NCBI GenBank assembly: GCA_049997955.1 | Contig: JAEBDY010000004.1 | Location: forward strand, 310,001 to 374,000 | From: Umezawaea sp049997955 | GTDB lineage: Bacteria > Actinomycetota > Actinomycetes > Mycobacteriales > Pseudonocardiaceae | Direction of reading: 5' to 3' | Length of the DNA: 64,000 nucleotides | Shown: piece by piece, positions 59,087 to 64,000 of the stretch | How the letters are laid out: the number at the start of each line of letters is the position of its first letter | Numbering within the stretch: the first letter of the stretch is position 1 | Translations under genes and position numbers: made by a program | The notes under the pieces: model-generated | Seen by the model: the letters and a program-made list of their open reading frames with translations, nothing else | Told to the model about the DNA's origin: nothing | Databases searched by the model: none

Positions 59087-59578
59087 TCACGTCACCGGCA
59101 CGATCCGGGCCTCCACCAACCCGCCGTCCTCGATGCGCCACAGCCCCACGGTCCCGTGCGGTTGCCGCCGCCGGTCGGTCGGCGATCCGGGGTTGAAGAC
59201 GCGCACGCCGTCGCCGGTCACGTCCATCGGGATGTGCGAGTGCCCGAAGACGACCACGTCGGCGTCGGGGAACCGGCGGCGCATCCGCGCGGTCCGCCCG
59301 GTGGCCTGACCGCTGTCGTGGACCATCGCCACGCGCAGGCCTGCCAGCTCCACCTCCACCGTCTCCGGCGCGCCCCAGTCGGCCACGTCGGGGCCGTCGT
59401 TGTTGCCGAGCACGGCGTGCACCGGGGCGTACTGCGCCAGCTCGTCGAGCACCGGCGCGACGCAGACGTCTCCCGCGTGCAGGATCAGGTCGGCACCGCG
59501 CAGGTGCTTGGCGACGGCAGGCGGGCACGACTTCCAGAAGCGCGGCGAGTGCGTGTCGGACAGCACGACGACTCTCAT
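59087..59578 (-). CDS. Metallophosphoesterase, YfcE/MJ0936 family
   Basis: 163 aa. Calcineurin-like phosphoesterase motifs: MRVVVLSDTHSPRF (DxH), LHAGDV (GDxx), LGNNDGPDV (GNxD), MVHDSG and VVFGHSHIPMDV (GHxH). Short single-domain form of the MJ0936/YfcE type, which hydrolyses phosphodiesters with two metal ions. Substrate unknown. Divergent from a TetR gene 68 bp away. Confidence 0.9.
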   Translation of the reverse strand: MRVVVLSDTHSPRFWKSCPPAVAKHLRGADLILHAGDVCVAPVLDELAQYAPVHAVLGNNDGPDVADWGAPETVEVELAGLRVAMVHDSGQATGRTARMRRRFPDADVVVFGHSHIPMDVTGDGVRVFNPGSPTDRRRQPHGTVGLWRIEDGGLVEARIVPVT

Positions 59579-59598
59579 GTCACCAGTGTCGCCCAGTC

Positions 59599-59640
59599 GA
59601 TACATTCGTGCATCCGATACGCCCGTGTATCTGCTACCTT
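59599..59640 (+). promoter_or_regulatory. Inverted GATACA/TGTATC repeat and -10 box of the TetR-FAD-SDR operon
   Basis: GATACA (59599-59604) and TGTATC (59626-59631) flank direct CGATAC words. A -10 TACCTT (59635-59640) ends 6 nt before the GTG at 59647, implying a leaderless, probably autorepressed TetR transcript. Confidence 0.5.
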
Positions 59641-59646
59641 CCGAGC

Positions 59647-60294
59647 GTGGCGAAGCCAGCGCAGGCCGCCGAGCTGGGCGGACGAGTGACCAGACGACGC
59701 ACGGAGACCCGTCGGCGGCTCCTGGACGCCGCGGCGCTGGTGTTCGCCGAGGAGGGCTTCGGCCGGTCGACGGTCGAGCAGGTGTGCGCACGGGCGGGGT
59801 TCACGCGGGGGGCGTTCTACTCGAACTTCGCGTCACTCGACCAGCTCTTCCTGGCCATGTGGGAACAGCGGTCGCACGACCTGGTCGAGGCGATGCGGCA
59901 GGCGTTCGAGAACGTCGGCGGCGCGGACGTCACCGACGTGCGGTCGATCGTGGAGCACCTGCTGCCCGCGATCCCGGTCGACGACGTCTGGTACCGCGTC
60001 AGCGCGGAGTTCAGCGCGCACGCCCTGCGCAACCCCGGACTGCGGCGCGTGATGACCGCGCGCGAGGACGCGATCGTGGAGGCCGCCGCGCCGTTCGTGG
60101 AGGCGCTGCTCGCGCGGGTCGGCCGGGTGGTCCCGGACCGGGTGGCGCTCGGGCAGGCGTTGATCGCCGTGCACGACGGCACCTCCGTGCAGTGCCTGAT
60201 GGAGCCCGACAACCAGGAAGTCCGACAGCGCCGCGCCGATCTGGCGACGCACGTGATGACGGCTTACAGCACCGAAACCAAGGGACGGTCATGA
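59647..60294 (+). CDS. TetR-family transcriptional regulator
   Basis: 215 aa. HTH at about residues 18-65: RRRLLDAAALVFAEEGFGRS, CARAGFTRGAFYSNFASLDQ (recognition helix GAFYSNF). The C-terminal domain is helical, with VWYRVSAEFSAHALRNPGLR. GTG start at 59647, probably leaderless. The next gene starts inside its stop codon (ATGA), so the regulator is co-transcribed with an FAD dehydrogenase and an SDR, whose expression it probably controls. Confidence 0.9.
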   Translation: MAKPAQAAELGGRVTRRRTETRRRLLDAAALVFAEEGFGRSTVEQVCARAGFTRGAFYSNFASLDQLFLAMWEQRSHDLVEAMRQAFENVGGADVTDVRSIVEHLLPAIPVDDVWYRVSAEFSAHALRNPGLRRVMTAREDAIVEAAAPFVEALLARVGRVVPDRVALGQALIAVHDGTSVQCLMEPDNQEVRQRRADLATHVMTAYSTETKGRS

Positions 60295-61952
60295 CTTTCG
60301 AACCCGACGTCATCGTCGTCGGCGCGGGCCTGGCGGGCCTCGTCGCGACGCACGAACTCGTCAAGAGCGGTCGCCGCGTGCTGGTGGTCGAGCAGGAGAA
60401 CCGGGCGAACCTGGGCGCCCAGGCGTTCTGGTCGCTGGGCGGGCTGATGTTCGTGAACAGCCCGGAGCAGCGCAGGCTGGGGATCAAGGACTCCTACGAG
60501 CTGGCGCTGCGGGACTGGATGGGTTCGGCGGGCTTCGACCGCGACGACGAGGACCACTGGGCGCGGCAGTGGGCCGAGGCCTACGTGCGGTTCGCGGCGA
60601 CCGAGAAGCGCAAGTACCTGCACGACCTCGGCCTGCGGATCACGCCGCTGATCGGGTGGGCCGAACGCGGCGGCAGCGCGGACGGGCACGGCAACTCGGT
60701 CCCCCGCTTCCACCTCACCTGGGGCACCGGTCCCGAGGTCGTCCGCGTCTTCGCCGAACCCGTGCTCGAAGGCGAGAAGCGCGGGCTGGTCCGGTTCGCG
60801 TTCCGCCACCAGGTCGACGACCTGCTCGTGGAGGACGGCGCGGCGGTGGGCGTGCGCGGCACGGTCCTCGAACCCAGCGACCTGGAACGCGGCCAGGCCT
60901 CCTCGCGCGAGTCGGTCGGCGAGTTCGAACTGCGGGCGAAGGCCGTCGTGGTCACGTCCGGCGGCATCGGCCACAACCACGAGCTGATCCGCCGCAACTG
61001 GCCGACGGACCGCCTGGGCGCGTGCCCGACCACGATGATCTCCGGCGTCCCCGCCCACGTGGACGGCCGGATGATCGCCATCACCCAGGGCGCGGGCGGC
61101 AACGTCGTCAACGCCGACCGGATGTGGCACTACACCGAGGGCATCCACAACTGGGACCCGATCTGGCCCGACCACGCCATCCGGATCATCCCCGGCCCGT
61201 CGTCGATGTGGTTCGACGCGACCGGGCAGCGGCTGCCCGCGCCGAACTTCCCCGGCTTCGACACCAACACGACGATGAAGGCGATCCTCGCCACCGGCCA
61301 CGACTACTCCTGGTTCGTGCTCACGCAGACGATCCTGGAGAAGGAGTTCATGCTGTCGGGCTCCGAGCAGAACCCCGACATCACCTCCAAGGACCTCAAG
61401 CAGACCCTCAAGGGCCGCGCGGGCAAGGGCGCGCCGGGCCCGGTGGACGCGTTCAAGCAGCACGGCGTGGACTTCGTCGTCGCGCACACGCTGCCCGAAC
61501 TGGTGCAGGGCATGAACAAGCTCTCCCGCGGCCCTCAGATCGACGAAGCCGTGCTGCGCCGCCAGGTCGAGGCCCGTGACGGCGAGGTCGCGAACCCGTA
61601 CTCCAAGGACCTCCAGCTCATGGCCGTCAACAACGCCCGCCGGTACATCGGCGACAAGCTCGCGCGGGCCGTCAAGCCCCACCGCTTCCTCGACCCCGCG
61701 CACGGCCCGCTGATCGCCGTGCGGCTGAACATCCTCACCCGCAAGACCCTCGGCGGCCTGCAAACCACGCTCGACTCGCAGGTGGTGCGCGCCGACGGCG
61801 AGCCGTTCTCCGGCCTGTACGCGGCGGGCGAGGTCGCCGGGTTCGGCGGTGGCGGCGTGCACGGCTACAACGCGCTGGAGGGCACGTTCCTCGGCGGCTG
61901 CATCTTCTCCGGCCGAGCAGCGGGCCGCGCGCTGGCCAGGAAGCTGTCGTGA
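60291..61952 (+). CDS. FAD-binding dehydrogenase (3-ketosteroid dehydrogenase/fumarate reductase-like)
   Basis: 553 aa. N-terminal FAD site VIVVGAGLAGLVATHELVKS (GxGxxG at 11-16), VLVVEQENRANLGAQAFWSL, a substrate-side region (residues about 110-420) and the C-terminal FAD-contact motif GLYAAGEVAGFGGGGVHGYN, ALEGTFLGGCIFSG. Members are annotated as FAD-binding dehydrogenases of the flavocytochrome c/KstD superfamily and often act in steroid or lipid catabolism; the substrate here is inference. Overlaps the TetR stop and the downstream SDR start. Confidence 0.9.
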   Translation: MTFEPDVIVVGAGLAGLVATHELVKSGRRVLVVEQENRANLGAQAFWSLGGLMFVNSPEQRRLGIKDSYELALRDWMGSAGFDRDDEDHWARQWAEAYVRFAATEKRKYLHDLGLRITPLIGWAERGGSADGHGNSVPRFHLTWGTGPEVVRVFAEPVLEGEKRGLVRFAFRHQVDDLLVEDGAAVGVRGTVLEPSDLERGQASSRESVGEFELRAKAVVVTSGGIGHNHELIRRNWPTDRLGACPTTMISGVPAHVDGRMIAITQGAGGNVVNADRMWHYTEGIHNWDPIWPDHAIRIIPGPSSMWFDATGQRLPAPNFPGFDTNTTMKAILATGHDYSWFVLTQTILEKEFMLSGSEQNPDITSKDLKQTLKGRAGKGAPGPVDAFKQHGVDFVVAHTLPELVQGMNKLSRGPQIDEAVLRRQVEARDGEVANPYSKDLQLMAVNNARRYIGDKLARAVKPHRFLDPAHGPLIAVRLNILTRKTLGGLQTTLDSQVVRADGEPFSGLYAAGEVAGFGGGGVHGYNALEGTFLGGCIFSGRAAGRALARKLS

Positions 61953-62752
61953 CCCGCACCGCCCTGGTCACCGGCGCGTCGTCCGGCATCGGCCGGGCGA
62001 CCGCCGTCGCGTTGGTCGCGCTCGGCTACCGGGTGATCGGCACCAGCCGCGACCCCGACGCCATCGACCCGGCCAAGCGGGTCGATGGCGTCGAGTACCT
62101 GGCGCTGGACCTCACGGACCCGCGGGCGGTCGAGGACTTCGCGCCCCGGCTGGCCGATGTCGACGTGCTGATCAACAACGCGGGCGAGAGCCAGGTCGGG
62201 CCGTTCGAGGAACTGCCCTCGGCGGCGATCGAGGAGTTGTTCCGCCTCAACGTGTTCGCTCCAGTGCGCCTGACCCAGCTCGTCCTGCCGGGCATGCGCG
62301 CCCGCGGCCGCGGCAGCGTCGTCATGGTCGGCTCCATGCAGGCCAGCTTCCCGCTCGCCTACCGCTCCTCGTACGCGGCGGCGAAGGCGGCGATCAAGGG
62401 GTTCGCCGACGGCGCACGCCTGGAGGTGTCCCCGTTCGGCGTGGGCATCACGACCGTCGAGCCCGGCTCGATCAACACCGGCATCAGCGCCCGGCGCACG
62501 AAGTACATCGCGGAGGACTCGCCCTACCAAGGGGACTACCGCACGATGCTGGCCAAACTGGACGCGAACGAGGCCGCCGGCACCTCGCCCGCGAAGGTGG
62601 CCGAGACGATCGTCCGCGCGGTCCGGGCCTCACCTCCCAAGCCGCTGTACGCGGTGGGCAGCCGCGCGCCGCTCGTCTTCGCCATCCGCCGCCTCGCGCC
62701 CCGTTCGTTCGTGCACAAGATGGTCGCCCGCGCGCACGGGTTGAAGAGGTGA
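61949..62752 (+). CDS. SDR-family oxidoreductase
   Basis: 267 aa. GTG start overlapping the FAD-dehydrogenase stop. TGASSGIGRATAVALVALGY (cofactor), DLTDPR, INNAGESQVG, catalytic Ser in VMVGSMQASF, and YxxxK in YRSSYAAAKAAIKGFADGAR. VEPGSINTGISARRTKYI and the C-terminal VFAIRRLAPRSFVHKMVARA resemble membrane-associated lipid/retinol-type SDRs. Probably works with the preceding dehydrogenase on a hydrophobic substrate. Confidence 0.9.
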   Translation: MTRTALVTGASSGIGRATAVALVALGYRVIGTSRDPDAIDPAKRVDGVEYLALDLTDPRAVEDFAPRLADVDVLINNAGESQVGPFEELPSAAIEELFRLNVFAPVRLTQLVLPGMRARGRGSVVMVGSMQASFPLAYRSSYAAAKAAIKGFADGARLEVSPFGVGITTVEPGSINTGISARRTKYIAEDSPYQGDYRTMLAKLDANEAAGTSPAKVAETIVRAVRASPPKPLYAVGSRAPLVFAIRRLAPRSFVHKMVARAHGLKR

Positions 62753-62798
62753 CCACCGCGAGCTGATCACTCTTCCGAGCCGGTGGTCCGTGCCGACG

Positions 62799-62828
62799 TT
62801 GACACTGTCACGATTGCAGTGTCACTAT
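62799..62828 (+). promoter_or_regulatory. MerR-type promoter with operator in the spacer
   Basis: -35 TTGACA (62799-62804) and -10 CACTAT (62823-62828) are 18 bp apart. TGACACTG (62800-62807) and CAGTGTCA (62817-62824) form a perfect inverted repeat spanning the spacer, the classic position for a MerR protein. Transcription would begin at about 62835, at the ATG itself. Confidence 0.7.
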
Positions 62829-62835
62829 GGTCGGC

Positions 62836-63534
62836 ATGTGGACCATCGACGAGCTCGTGGAGCGGGTAGGCGCGGCGCTCGCCGCCGAATACCCCGGCGC
62901 GCCCAACGGGCGCGTCCGCGACGTGCCCGATCGGCGTGCCGTCCGCTGGTACGCGACGACGGGACTGGTGGACCGGCCGTCCGCGATGCGCGGGCGGACC
63001 GCGCTCTACGAGACGCGCCACCTGCTGCAACTCGTGGCGGTGAAACGGCTCCAGGCCGACGGGCGGACGCTCGCCGAGATCCAGGCCGAACTCGCCGGGG
63101 CCACCGACGCCCGGCTGGCGGCCACCGCCCGGATCCCCGAGGAGCTGCTGGCGGGGGGTGAGCAGCTCCTCGGGGAATCGCCGCGGCCCAGGTTCTGGGC
63201 CGCCCCGGCGCCCACCGCCGGTCCGGTTCCCGCTGCCGTCCCGGCAGCCGCCGCAGGCCCGGTCCCCGCTGGTGATCCGGTTCCCGCTGGTGATCCATCA
63301 CCCGCCGCCAGGCCGACGCGCGCTGCCCATCCCGTGCCCTCGGGCGACACCGCCGCCGAGCCGCGCACCACCCCACCCGAGGCGCTCACCGGCGTCGTGC
63401 TGCCGGGTGGCGTCGTGCTGCTCGTCCCCGGCAGCCCCTCCCCCGCCGACCGCGCCGACATCGCCTCCGCGGCCCAGCCGCTGCTCGACCTGCTCTCCGC
63501 CCGTGGCCTCATCAGCGAAAGGGACTCGTCATGA
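62836..63534 (+). CDS. MerR-family regulator with Pro/Ala-rich linker
   Basis: 232 aa from the ATG at 62836 (leaderless); an ATG at 62827 lies within the -10 box and is unlikely. Winged helix at about 3-75: MWTIDELVERVGAALA, RDVPDRRAVRWYATTGLVDR, RTALYETRHLLQLVAVKRLQ. The middle (about 115-185) is a Pro/Ala-rich, low-complexity linker with GDP repeats. The C-terminal segment is LTGVVLPGGVVLLVPGSPSP. The next gene starts in its stop (ATGA) and encodes a VIT-domain protein, a pairing frequent in Streptomyces-like genomes. Confidence 0.88.
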   Translation: MWTIDELVERVGAALAAEYPGAPNGRVRDVPDRRAVRWYATTGLVDRPSAMRGRTALYETRHLLQLVAVKRLQADGRTLAEIQAELAGATDARLAATARIPEELLAGGEQLLGESPRPRFWAAPAPTAGPVPAAVPAAAAGPVPAGDPVPAGDPSPAARPTRAAHPVPSGDTAAEPRTTPPEALTGVVLPGGVVLLVPGSPSPADRADIASAAQPLLDLLSARGLISERDSS

Positions 63535-64000
63535 CCTTCTCGATCACCCCGATGGACGTGTCCGAACTCGACCGGATCGGGCGGGCCGTCGGCGAGGGCG
63601 GCGTCGGATCGCTGCGCACCGAACGCGGAAACCTGCCGCTGGAACGGGTGGACGTGCGGGCGGCGGTGACCGGACTGGTCGGGCGGGTGGTGCTGACCAC
63701 GGAGTTCGTCAACCCGCACGACACCGCGCTCGAAGCGACGTACGTGTTCCCGCTGCCCGATCGCGCGGCCGTCACGGGGATGACGATGACCGCCGACGGT
63801 CGGACCGTGGAGGCGGAACTCCAGGAGCGGGGCGCGGCGAGGCAGCACTACGACGAGGCCGTCGCGGCGGGGAAGCGGGCGTCGATCGCCGAGGAGGAAA
63901 GACCCGACGTGTTCACGATGCGGGTCGGGAACATCGTGCCGGGCGAGCGGGTCGGCGTCGCGCTCACCGTGGTGGGGCCGCTGGTGTTCGAGGACGGGGC
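63531..64000 (+). CDS. VIT-domain (probably VIT-VWA) protein, cut by the window end
   Basis: 156 residues visible. The VIT (inter-alpha-trypsin inhibitor) domain lies at about 35-150: GLVGRVVLTTEFVNPHDTAL, EATYVFPLPDRAAVTGMTMT, EAELQERGAARQHYDEAVAA, and FTMRVGNIVPGERVGVALTV. The family usually continues into a von Willebrand A domain, which would lie beyond 64000. Coupled to the MerR gene by ATGA overlap. Function of the pair is unknown. Confidence 0.88.
   Translation, partial: MTFSITPMDVSELDRIGRAVGEGGVGSLRTERGNLPLERVDVRAAVTGLVGRVVLTTEFVNPHDTALEATYVFPLPDRAAVTGMTMTADGRTVEAELQERGAARQHYDEAVAAGKRASIAEEERPDVFTMRVGNIVPGERVGVALTVVGPLVFEDG

Noticed and set aside
59661..60260. Continuous reading frame joining the TetR region to the FAD dehydrogenase
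   Set aside because: The long frame reads TetR DNA in the wrong phase. The true TetR frame has a clear HTH, and the dehydrogenase starts at 60291 with an ATGA overlap.

Overview
The window is high-GC DNA with strongly G/C-biased third codon positions, frequent GTG starts, 4-nt stop/start overlaps, probable leaderless regulators and long GC-rich terminator hairpins. It looks like a filamentous actinomycete, most plausibly Pseudonocardiaceae/Actinosynnemataceae (Saccharothrix-, Lentzea- or Actinosynnema-like). The family assignment is inference, because there is no rRNA or other phylogenetic marker beyond one tRNA-Cys.

Layout. 1-9.6 kb: a secreted protein of three near-identical 92-aa repeats; two translationally coupled secreted GH43 + AbfB (CBM42) arabinofuranosidase-type enzymes; and, facing them, a complete four-gene furanose-type ABC importer (ytfQ-ytfR-ytfT-yjfF-like). 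Both transcription units and a third small-ORF promoter carry a LacI-type operator TGTTAnCGnTAACA, so secreted depolymerisation and uptake look co-regulated. 10-20.4 kb: divergent TetR/SDR pair, mycothiol-type DinB-fold protein, Rnl5-type RNA ligase, zinc peptidase, a decayed acyl-CoA ligase / saccharopine-dehydrogenase-like / TetR locus, and a hydrolase/ECF sigma pair. 20.5-27.3 kb: the urea importer urtABCDE with a GntR regulator, preceded by a deletion chimera of urea carboxylase and allophanate hydrolase. 27.3-33.2 kb: PPK2, a secreted tripeptidyl-aminopeptidase-like enzyme, and a HTH/oxidoreductase pair. 33.2-36.6 kb: a candidate peptide-maturation locus made of a 34-aa peptide, a membrane zinc peptidase with a PqqD/RRE-like N terminus, and a TPR protein with a degenerate ATPase domain. 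37-56 kb: secreted GH2 enzyme, tRNA-Cys, GGDEF-EAL protein with a degenerate EAL, methyltransferase, P450 with secreted hydrolase, redox proteins (haem-oxygenase-like + CDGSH), DJ-1/GlxA operon, and a badly decayed beta-galactosidase pseudogene. 56-59 kb: a DUF4062-STAND-TPR protein typical of conflict systems. 59-64 kb: phosphoesterase, TetR/FAD-dehydrogenase/SDR operon, and MerR with a VIT-domain protein cut by the window edge.

Most unusual structure. A ~110-nt hairpin element occurs four times (near 4.6, 12.7, 17.9 and 30.8 kb). The apical hairpin and flanking boxes are conserved, but the middle stem arms differ completely in sequence while staying complementary, which is covariation as expected of a selected structure. 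Three copies sit between convergent genes. I found no family name for it. The second candidate for something undescribed is the 33.2-36.6 kb peptide locus. The window also has a notable load of broken genes: one frameshifted ligase, two deletion junctions and one multi-lesion GH2 gene.
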